A stretch of 64,000 nucleotides of DNA. It comes from Roseomonas sp. OT10 (lineage in GTDB: Bacteria; Pseudomonadota; Alphaproteobacteria; Acetobacterales; Acetobacteraceae). Position 1 is the stretch's first letter; the number at the start of each line of letters is the position of its first letter. Below the pieces are notes generated by a model that saw only the letters and a list, made by a program, of their open reading frames with translations, did no database searches and was not told the origin of the DNA. The stretch covers positions 2,252,001 through 2,316,000 of the forward strand of contig NZ_CP087719.1 of assembly GCF_020991085.1 (NCBI RefSeq). Reading direction: 5' to 3'. Made by a program: the position numbers and the translations under genes. This document shows positions 8,511 to 15,411 of this stretch, piece after piece.

Positions 8511-9560
8511 TTATCGCGCCCACACCGGATTGCCGCCGGACCGGACCGCGGCCCAGGTGGCGCGGGCCTGGTTCTGCACCGTCTCCGGCAGCGGGATGTA
8601 CTCCAGCTCCTTCGCGATGGTGGACCCCTCGCGGAAGGCCCAGTCGAAGAAGGTCAGCACGCCGCGGGCGCGGGCGGCGTCCTGCGGGTCGGCCGGCACC
8701 AGGATGAAGGTCGGCGAGACGATCGGCCAGGAGGCGTCGCCCGGCTGGTCGATGATGCTCGCCGCCATGCCCGGGACGGACCAGTCGGCATTGGCGGCCG
8801 CGGCCATGAAGGTCTCGGTGGTCGGCTTCACGAACTTGCCGGCCTTGTTGCGCAGTTGCACGGTGGCCAGCTTGTTCTGGGTGGCATAGGCACTCTCGAC
8901 ATAGCCGATGGCGCCGCGCGTGTTGCGCACCGTGCCGGCGATGCCCTCGTTGCCGCGCGCGCCCGCGCCCGCCGGCCAGCGGATGGAGGTGCCGGCACCC
9001 GGGCTGCTCTTCCAGCTCGGCGAGACCGCCGAGAGGTAGGAGGTGAAGACGAAGGAGGTGCCGGAGGCATCGGCGCGGTAGACCGGCGCGATCGCCAGGT
9101 TCGGCAGGGTGACGCCGCGGTTCATCTCGACCAGCTTCGGGTCGTTCCACTTGGTGACCTTGCCGGCATAGATGTCGGCCAGGATCTCGCCGGTCAGCAT
9201 CAGCTGGTCCTCGGCGATGCCCGGCAGGTTCACGATGGCCACCACCGCCCCCATGACGGAGGGGAACTGCACCAGCTTCGCCTCGGCCAGCTGCGCCTCG
9301 GTCAGCGGGGCGTCGGAGGCGCCGAAATCCACGGTGCGGTTCTTGATCTGGTTGACGCCGGCGCCCGAGCCTACGGACTGGTAGTTGAGCTGGATGCCCT
9401 TGGCCTTCGCCGCCTCGCCCCAGCGCTGGTAGACGGGGTTGGGGAAGGAGGCGCCGGCACCCGTGATCTGCACGGGCTGGCCCTGCGCCAGCGCCGCCTG
9501 GCGCAGGGCGGGCACCAGGGAGAGCAGCCCGGTGGACAGGAGCAGCGAACGTCGGCGCAT
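8511..9560 (-). CDS. pstS: Phosphate ABC transporter substrate-binding protein PstS
   Basis: This 349-residue periplasmic phosphate-binding protein starts with a signal peptide (MRRRSLLLSTGLL to about AALAQ at residue 26). The mature part begins with the PstS motif QITGAGASFPNPVYQRW, which supplies backbone and Ser/Thr contacts to phosphate. SGAGVNQI and DFGASDAPLT complete the pocket. I chose the ATG at 9560 with GGAG 8 bases upstream, rather than the in-frame GTG at 9581. It is the first gene of the pst operon and has a Pho box about 90 bp upstream. Confidence 0.95.
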   Translation of the reverse strand: MRRRSLLLSTGLLSLVPALRQAALAQGQPVQITGAGASFPNPVYQRWGEAAKAKGIQLNYQSVGSGAGVNQIKNRTVDFGASDAPLTEAQLAEAKLVQFPSVMGAVVAIVNLPGIAEDQLMLTGEILADIYAGKVTKWNDPKLVEMNRGVTLPNLAIAPVYRADASGTSFVFTSYLSAVSPSWKSSPGAGTSIRWPAGAGARGNEGIAGTVRNTRGAIGYVESAYATQNKLATVQLRNKAGKFVKPTTETFMAAAANADWSVPGMAASIIDQPGDASWPIVSPTFILVPADPQDAARARGVLTFFDWAFREGSTIAKELEYIPLPETVQNQARATWAAVRSGGNPVWAR

Positions 9561-9651
9561 GCGGTCATCTCCGTCAGTCACTTATGGGGCAGCCAGGGGC
9601 GTCCCTCGCCCGCCTCCTAAGCAGGGGCGGCGACGCGACGGTTTCATTTCT

Positions 9652-9669
9652 ATGAAGCTTTGATGACGT
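9652..9669 (-). promoter_or_regulatory. Pho box (PhoB-binding site) before pstS
   Basis: On the minus strand the site reads ACGTCATCAAAGCTTCAT. It consists of two 7-mers related to CTGTCAT, separated by the 4-bp AT-rich spacer CAAA, matching the 18-bp Pho box layout. It lies about 90 bp before the pstS start codon in an otherwise gene-free 235-bp gap. PhoB, encoded at the end of the same operon, would bind here, giving autoregulation. Confidence 0.7.
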
Positions 9670-9795
9670 CAGGCGGCGGGCAAGGGCCCGGACATGGCCA
9701 GACACGCCGGAATCCCAGCATGGCCTTAAAGTGTTTCGACGGATTGATGACAGACAGGCGACGGGGGCGTGCCCGCAGCCGCAGGCGCCCTTGGC

Positions 9796-10161
9796 TCAGC
9801 CGCGCCCGGCGGCGATATCCCTGGCGAGATCATTGAGCCAGCGCTGGGCGGCAGGGGACAGGTCGGGGGCGACGACCAAGGACCGGGATGCCGCCTGGCG
9901 ATCCGCCATCACCCTGTCCCAGACCCGCGGGACCACACCACGTGCGGCTGCGCCCGCATGCTGCATCCCGGCCATGGCCGACACAGCCCCGACGCATCCC
10001 AGCAAGGCCAGAAGCGCGCGGCGACGATTCCGACGCATCGCACCGGGTTGCGGCGCGGTGACCGGCTGCAACGCCGCTTCAGGACACTCGGCTCGACGCT
10101 GCGCCTCGGCCTCGTCCCAGACCTCGTCCCACTCATCACCAGCGTCGGGAAAGCTGCTCAT
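9796..10161 (-). CDS. Hypothetical single-membrane-span protein
   Basis: I do not recognise this protein of about 121 residues. It has an acidic N-terminus (FPDAGDEWDEVWDEAEAQ), a basic stretch RRNRRRALL followed by one hydrophobic segment of about 18 residues (near 60-77), and a C-terminal half with VWDRVMADRQAASRSLV and AQRWLNDLARDIA. The layout suggests an inner-membrane protein with a periplasmic tail, as in anti-sigma-like proteins, but no domain is evident. The ATG at 10161 has GAGGG just upstream; the frame stays open to 10218. It stands alone between the pstS promoter and the MCE operon. Confidence 0.55.
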   Translation of the reverse strand: MSSFPDAGDEWDEVWDEAEAQRRAECPEAALQPVTAPQPGAMRRNRRRALLALLGCVGAVSAMAGMQHAGAAARGVVPRVWDRVMADRQAASRSLVVAPDLSPAAQRWLNDLARDIAAGRG

Positions 10162-10374
10162 GGCCCTCACGCTGCCTGCGGGACGAAAGACATCGGAGAG
10201 GATCTCCCTGCCGGGCATCTCATTAGACTAGCAGGACGACGACATGCAACCTTCGGATGCCGTTCTGCCAGGAACAACGCGTAAACCGACGTGTGATACC
10301 CGAACTTCCATCCCGTCAGGTCACCCGCGTCGATGCCGACAACGCAGGGTGGGCCGTGAAGTTCCCTCCTCCCT

Positions 10375-11019
10375 TCAGCGCAGGTGCTGCGCCAGCACCA
10401 GTTCCAGCCCGCCCAGGGCGCGGCCGAGGGCCTCCACCATGGCGGCCGCCTGCGGTGCCGGCAGCAGCGGGCGCTCGGGCGGCAGCAGCGCCGTCCCGGT
10501 ATTGACGGACTGGGCGACCACGATGGTGTTGCCGCCGAAGGTGCTCTCCCGCAACAGCACGGCGCTGATCGCCGCGCGCGCCTCGCCGCGGCCCAGATCG
10601 GCGTGCAGCGCGGTCAGCTCCACCTCCAGCGTGAAGTCGGCGGCGCCGCGGGTGCCGGGTGCCAGCACGGCGGAGAAGAGGCCGGAGGCCACCAGCCAGC
10701 GGCGCAACGCCTCCTCCATCCCCTCCGCCGGCGGGGCGGTCCATTCCGCGTAGTATTCCACGCTGACCGTGCCATCCGGGTTGATCGAGCGCAGCAGCCG
10801 CCCTTCCAGCCCCGGTGCCGCCCGCGCCAGGCGCACGAGCACGCTGCGCCGGCCAAAGCCCGCCCTTGCCGGTCCCTGGCGGAGCGGCAGCAGCGTAAAG
10901 CGCAGCGGCTCGACATACGGGGTCTGGAGGGCGGAGCAGGCCGCCAGCCCCGGCAGCGCCAGCGCCGCCGCGGACAGGAAGGCCCGGCGGCCGGGGACGC
11001 GGATGGGTGCTGCCGTCAT
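10375..11019 (-). CDS. ABC-type transport auxiliary lipoprotein of the MCE system
   Basis: This 214-residue protein has a twin-basic signal region and a lipobox LPGLAAC, with lipidated Cys28. The mature part resembles the PqiC/DUF330-type auxiliary lipoprotein found with MCE transporters. It has phrases such as RFTLLPLR, SVLVRLARAAPGLEGRLL and a central YYAEWTAPPAEGMEEALRRWL. It is the last gene of the MlaE-MlaF-MlaD operon and overlaps mlaD by 4 bp. It probably sits on the periplasmic face of the outer membrane and receives or hands over lipid. No separate MlaC or MlaB gene is present. Confidence 0.8.
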   Translation of the reverse strand: MTAAPIRVPGRRAFLSAAALALPGLAACSALQTPYVEPLRFTLLPLRQGPARAGFGRRSVLVRLARAAPGLEGRLLRSINPDGTVSVEYYAEWTAPPAEGMEEALRRWLVASGLFSAVLAPGTRGAADFTLEVELTALHADLGRGEARAAISAVLLRESTFGGNTIVVAQSVNTGTALLPPERPLLPAPQAAAMVEALGRALGGLELVLAQHLR

Positions 11020-12050
11020 CGGCCTCTCTCCCTTGCCCAGTCGGGCACCGGCGGCGGCGCGCCGAGAATCGCCTGGGACGGCGCCCGGCGCAGCATCTCC
11101 GTCGTGTCTCGCAGGTTGGATGCGGTGGCGCGCAGGTCGCGCATCACCGGCGCCAGGTCGGAGTTCACATCCGTCGTGACCCCGCGGGCGGAGCGCAGGG
11201 TGCGCTCCAGCGACGTCACCGTATCGGGCAGGCGCCGCATCGCCACGCTCGCCTGCTCGGATGCCTCGCGGATCGAGCGCAGGGTGGCCTGGATGTCCCG
11301 CGAGCCGACGACGGCGCGGGCGTCACGCACCGCCGCGCGCGCGTCGGCGACGAGGCCGGGCAGGTCGGCCGCGACGGTCGCGCGCTGCACGTCGGCGACC
11401 AGGGCGTCGATCCCCTTCAGCGCCTGGGCGAGGGAGCCGTCCTTCAGCTCATGGCGCAGATCCGCCAGCAGGCCCTCGATGTTGCCGGCGATGGCCTCGA
11501 TCGGGATGTTCTCCAGCCGCCGCACCAGCGCCTGCGCCGCGTCCTGCACCTGGGCAACGGTGGAGGGGACGGACGGGATGATCGGATGCTGCGGCTGCCA
11601 GGGGACCGCCTCGACCGGGAAGCGGTCCGGGTCCACGAAATCCAGCTCGATGTAGCTCACGCCCGTGATGCCCTGGCTGGCCAGCCGGGCCCGCAGGCCA
11701 TAGCGCACCCCCTGTTCGATGTTCGGCGTTTCCTGCCCGAGGCGCTCGGGGTCGAGGCCGAAGCGGACCACCACCAGCTGGAAGGCCGACTGGAAGGGTG
11801 CGCCCCCCGGGCTGCGGTAGACCGAGTTGGCCAGGGTGATCTCCGTCACCCGGCCCAGCGCCACGCCGCGGTAGCGGACCGGGGCACCGACCTCCAGCCC
11901 CTGCACGCTCTCGCGGATATAGGTTTCCAGCACCGTGGAATCGTTGCTCAGGCGCCCGGCGGTGAAAAACAGCACGAAGCCAACGCCCAGCGCGATGCCG
12001 GCGAGGATGAGGAGACCCACCCGCAGGTAGAGGCCACGGCCAGCGGCCAT
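11016..12050 (-). CDS. mlaD: MCE-domain phospholipid transport protein, MlaD family
   Basis: This protein of about 344 residues has one N-terminal membrane anchor (residues about 8-28: LYLRVGLLILAGIALGVGFV). An MCE domain at about 38-115 contains VQGLEVGAPVRYRGVALGRVTEI. A long helical C-terminal region (about 165-320) is rich in coiled-coil-like repeats with VADVQRATVAADLP and IREASEQASVAM. Such proteins form a hexameric ring in the periplasm through which lipids move between the membranes. The stop of mlaF overlaps the start as TGATG. The ATG at 12050 has GAGG at good spacing, and a GTG one codon earlier is possible. Confidence 0.88.
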   Translation of the reverse strand: MAAGRGLYLRVGLLILAGIALGVGFVLFFTAGRLSNDSTVLETYIRESVQGLEVGAPVRYRGVALGRVTEITLANSVYRSPGGAPFQSAFQLVVVRFGLDPERLGQETPNIEQGVRYGLRARLASQGITGVSYIELDFVDPDRFPVEAVPWQPQHPIIPSVPSTVAQVQDAAQALVRRLENIPIEAIAGNIEGLLADLRHELKDGSLAQALKGIDALVADVQRATVAADLPGLVADARAAVRDARAVVGSRDIQATLRSIREASEQASVAMRRLPDTVTSLERTLRSARGVTTDVNSDLAPVMRDLRATASNLRDTTEMLRRAPSQAILGAPPPVPDWARERGR

Positions 12051-12823
12051 CACCCGGCCTCGCGCCGGAAGAAGTGCCGGACCGTCTCGTTGGGCGGATC
12101 ATCGCGCAGCTTGCGGGGGTCGCCCTCGGCGATGATCCCCTTCGCCGCCTTGTCCAGCATGATGCAGCGGTCTCCGATCGCCAGGATGGACTGCAGCTCG
12201 TGGGTCACCACGACGAAGGTGGTGCGCAGGTCGCGCGCCAGGTCGCGGATCAGCTGGTCCAGCCCGGCGGAGGTGATGGGGTCGAGCCCGGCGCTGGGCT
12301 CATCCAGGAACAGCACGGGCGGGTCAAGGGCCATGGCGCGGGCGATGCCGGCCCGCTTGGCCATGCCGCCCGAGATCTCGGCCGGCAGCCGGTTGGCGGC
12401 GTCGGACAGCCCGACCAGGCCCAGCTTCATCAGCGCCACGGCCTCCCTGGCCTCGGGCGGCAGGCGGGTATGGGCCTCCAGGGGCAGCATCACGTTCTCC
12501 AGCAAGGTCATGGACCCGAACAGCGCCCCCGACTGCCACATGACGCCCAGGCGCTTGAGCAGGTTGCGCCGCCCCTCCCCGTCCACCGCCTTCCCGTCCG
12601 GCCCGGCCATCTCCTCGCCGAGGATCTCGATGCGCCCCGCCGTGGGCGGGAACAGCCCGATCAGCAGCTTCAGGAGGGTGGACTTGCCGCAGCCGGACCC
12701 GCCCAGGATCACGAAGACCTCGCCGGCCCGCACCTCGAAGGTGACGTCGCGGAACAGCACGTTGGTGCCGAACTGCATCGCCACCTTCTCCACCCGGATG
12801 ACGGGCTCCGCCGCCCCCGACAC
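12050..12823 (-). CDS. mlaF: Phospholipid transport ATPase, MlaF family
   Basis: This 257-residue ABC ATPase of the lipid-transport complex has the Walker A GGSGCGKST, a signature ISGGMAKR of the MlaF/MCE type (not the usual LSGGQ), and Walker B VLFLDEPSAGLDP. The switch histidine is in VVTHEL. The GTG at 12823 is the only sensible start, lying 5 bp after the mlaE stop. It overlaps mlaD downstream. It pairs with MlaE as the motor moving phospholipid between inner membrane and the MlaD ring. Confidence 0.88.
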   Translation of the reverse strand: MSGAAEPVIRVEKVAMQFGTNVLFRDVTFEVRAGEVFVILGGSGCGKSTLLKLLIGLFPPTAGRIEILGEEMAGPDGKAVDGEGRRNLLKRLGVMWQSGALFGSMTLLENVMLPLEAHTRLPPEAREAVALMKLGLVGLSDAANRLPAEISGGMAKRAGIARAMALDPPVLFLDEPSAGLDPITSAGLDQLIRDLARDLRTTFVVVTHELQSILAIGDRCIMLDKAAKGIIAEGDPRKLRDDPPNETVRHFFRREAG

Positions 12824-12828
12824 GCCGC

Positions 12829-13986
12829 TCAGATCCCCAGCCGGTAGATCAGCACGGCGAAGATGCCGTCCAGCACCACGATGGCGACGATGCCGCCCAC
12901 CACGGCCTGGGTCGCCGCATCGCCCACCGCGCGCGGGCCACGCCCGGCTTGCAGGCCGGCGCGGCAGCCGATGCCGGCGATGGCCAGGCCGAAGACGGCC
13001 GCCTTCACCAGCCCCTGGGCCAGGTCGCCGATGCCCATGCCCGCCTGGAGCTGGTTGGTCACCATCACCAGGGGATAGCCGATGCTGAGCATCACCCCGG
13101 TCATGCCCGCCAGGCCGGCGATGTTCATCAGCAGGGCCATCACCGGCATGGCCAGCGTCGCGGCCAGCAGGCGGGGCAGCACCAGCATCACCATGGGGTC
13201 GATCCCCATGATGCGCAGGGCGTCGATCTCCTCGTTCACCGTCATGGTGCCCAGTTCGGCGGCGAAGGCGGAGCCGGTCCGGCCGGCCAGGATCACCCCG
13301 GCCAGCAGCGGCCCCAGCTCCCGCAGCAGCGAGATGCCGACCAGGCGCGGGATGAAGATCTCGGCGCCGAACTGGCGCATGGGGATGGAGGACTGGAAGG
13401 CCAGGATCAGCCCGATCAGCACGCCCAGTAGGACCACCAGCCCGAAGGAGCGGGTGCCGACCTCGTCCAGGTGGCGGAACAGCTCCGCGATCCGCACGTC
13501 GCGCGGGCTGCGGGCCGCGTTGACCAGCGTCGCGGCGGTCTCCCCCACGAAGGCGATGCCGGCCAGGATAGCCTTCCACCGTCCCACGCCCCAGGCTCCC
13601 AGCGCCGCCACCAGCGGCAGCCGCCGCGCGCCCGAAGCCGGCGCGGGCCCGGCCAGGGCGCTGCGGGCCCGCTCCAGCACCGCGGCCACCCGGTCGTCCG
13701 CGCCCTCGATCGGGATGCCGCCCGTGGTCCCCGGGGCCGCATCGGGCCCGGCCGGCTCGCCGCTTCCCTCCCCGGCCGCGGCGGCGCGCAGCACCAGGGT
13801 CGCGCCGGTCGTGTCCAGCGCGGTGAGTCCGGACAGGTCGATGCGCCGGGCCTGCCGCGCCTCGGACAGGGTCCGGTCCCAGAGCGGCGCGGCCGTGCCG
13901 GTCGTCAGCGCCCCCGTGAGCCGCAGCACGTCACCGGCCTTCTCCACCGACGGTGCCGCCGTGGCCGCGTCCTTGCCCTCGTCCAT
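12829..13986 (-). CDS. mlaE: STAS-domain/MlaE lipid-transport permease fusion
   Basis: This protein has 385 residues, against about 260 for E. coli MlaE. The first 80 or so residues form a STAS-type domain (VLRLTGALTTGTAAPLWDR, then RRIDLSGLTALDTTGATLV), corresponding to the separate MlaB protein of E. coli. The permease follows from about residue 135, with RHLDEVGTRSFGLVVLLG, EIFIPRLVGISLLRELGPL and AELGTMTVNEEIDALRIMG typical of MlaE. Five to six membrane helices are visible. The ATG at 13986 has GGGAAGGGG upstream. It is the first gene of the four-gene lipid-transport operon. Confidence 0.88.
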   Translation of the reverse strand: MDEGKDAATAAPSVEKAGDVLRLTGALTTGTAAPLWDRTLSEARQARRIDLSGLTALDTTGATLVLRAAAAGEGSGEPAGPDAAPGTTGGIPIEGADDRVAAVLERARSALAGPAPASGARRLPLVAALGAWGVGRWKAILAGIAFVGETAATLVNAARSPRDVRIAELFRHLDEVGTRSFGLVVLLGVLIGLILAFQSSIPMRQFGAEIFIPRLVGISLLRELGPLLAGVILAGRTGSAFAAELGTMTVNEEIDALRIMGIDPMVMLVLPRLLAATLAMPVMALLMNIAGLAGMTGVMLSIGYPLVMVTNQLQAGMGIGDLAQGLVKAAVFGLAIAGIGCRAGLQAGRGPRAVGDAATQAVVGGIVAIVVLDGIFAVLIYRLGI

Positions 13987-14211
13987 GCCCCTTCCCGGCC
14001 CTGGCCCGCCCGCCCCTGCCAAGGCGGCGCCGGGACGGGCGCTGTCGCGTGATGACCGAGTCCGCCCAGACGGTGGCGCGACCCAGCAGCGGTGTAGGAC
14101 GCCCGCCTGCCGAAGGCCAACGCGCCACAGGCCACACAATCCCGTGCCCAGCGGACCGCCTCCGATCCGAACCGGGCGCGGTCGGCCGGTGCCGGGCGCG
14201 GCCTGCCCGGG

Positions 14212-15171
14212 TCAGCCCGGGGCCCGCTCCTTGGGCGACAGGTAGTCCGCGTCATGGGCGAAGGGCAGCGGCGCGTCGTCGCGCAGCGCGGCCAGCACGG
14301 CGGCAAAATCCGTCTCGCAGCGGAAGCCCAGCAGCCGCTCCGCCCGGCCCGGGTCGTAGACCCGCCCGATCCGCGGCGGCAGCGACCAGCCCCGCCGGCG
14401 GTACAGGGCCGGAGCCTCAGGGAAGTGGCGGGCGACCACCATGGCGGCGTCCCGCCGCAGCGCCTGCGCCTCCGCACGCCGGAACGGCGGCGGGGCGGAG
14501 AGGATGAAGGTGCCGAAGCCGATCGCCGGGGCCCGTTCCAGCGCCAGCACATGCGCGCGCGCCGCGTCCTCCACCGTCAGGCGGCGGTGCAGGAACTCGT
14601 TCGCCTTCATGTTCGGGCCGGACAGCTCGCGATGCGTGTCGTCCTCCTCCGGAAAGAAGCGCGCGGTGCGCAGGACCAGGCAGGCCAGGCCGTGCTCGCG
14701 GTGGAACAGGCGGCACAGCCCCTCGGCGGCGAGCTTGGTCACGCCGTAGATGTTGCGCGGCTCCACCGGACCGGAGTCCTCGTCCAGCCAGATGGCGGCA
14801 TCGCCCCGCTCCTCGCGGATCGCCTGGGTGATCATCAGCGAGGTGGTGGACGTGAAGATGAAGCGGTCATGCCCCGCCGCCACCGCGGCCTGCAGCAGGT
14901 TCAGCGTGCCGCCGATGTTGGCCGCCACGAAATCCTGCGGCGGATAGCGGGCGATGTCGGGCTTGTGCAGCGCGCCACCATGCACCACCGCCTCGATCCC
15001 GTGATCGGCGAAGGCACGCTCCACCACCGCGCGGTCTGCCACGGAGCCGATGACCCGCGTCTCCACCCCCGGCGCGATGTCGAGGCCCACGACCTCGTGG
15101 CCGGCCGCTCGGAGCCGCGGTGCCAGGAAGCGGCCGAGCCATCCCGAGGAGCCGGTGAGCAGGATCTTCAT
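14212..15171 (-). CDS. NAD-dependent epimerase/dehydratase family protein
   Basis: This 319-residue extended short-chain dehydrogenase starts with the nucleotide-binding loop LLTGSSGWLGRFLAPRL and has an acidic end of the second strand at VVGLDIAPG. The catalytic pair is in YGVTKLAAE (Tyr and Lys), and a Ser/Thr-rich FTSTTSLMI precedes it. It probably acts on a nucleotide-sugar or related hydroxy-compound; the substrate cannot be read from the sequence. The ATG at 15171 has GAGGG upstream. It is a single gene, divergent from the TPR-glycosyltransferase gene, so a role in the same glycan is possible but unproven. Confidence 0.85.
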   Translation of the reverse strand: MKILLTGSSGWLGRFLAPRLRAAGHEVVGLDIAPGVETRVIGSVADRAVVERAFADHGIEAVVHGGALHKPDIARYPPQDFVAANIGGTLNLLQAAVAAGHDRFIFTSTTSLMITQAIREERGDAAIWLDEDSGPVEPRNIYGVTKLAAEGLCRLFHREHGLACLVLRTARFFPEEDDTHRELSGPNMKANEFLHRRLTVEDAARAHVLALERAPAIGFGTFILSAPPPFRRAEAQALRRDAAMVVARHFPEAPALYRRRGWSLPPRIGRVYDPGRAERLLGFRCETDFAAVLAALRDDAPLPFAHDADYLSPKERAPG

Positions 15172-15411
15172 GCCGCCCTCGCCTGTCGCCGCATCACGCG
15201 AGCCCGCTGCGGTAAGCATGCCGCCCCGGCCTGGGCAACGGGGGGCACGGGCGCCGGTCCCTCGCCCCCGGCATCGGGGCTGGAGCAGGCCGGCCCGCAG
15301 GCCCGCGGCGCACAGGCTCCAGTTCCTTGTTCGAAGGGCGAAATCGCGGCTGGGGGCGATGCCGGCAGCCGGCGATCTGCTCTAGTCTCCGGGCCTGGAA
15401 CAAGATCGGGA

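Noticed and set aside
10257-10505. A short plus-strand frame with a DUF2188-like VKFP/GWAVK phrase
   Set aside because: It shares only five residues with the true DUF2188 gene, then runs into a proline/arginine-rich shadow of the MCE lipoprotein gene. There is no ribosome binding site.
14254-15411. The open frame extending the TPR-glycosyltransferase gene upstream
   Set aside because: It lies opposite the epimerase gene on the minus strand and is its shadow. TPR-like sequence begins only after about 15460, so the ATG at 15412 or 15421 is used.
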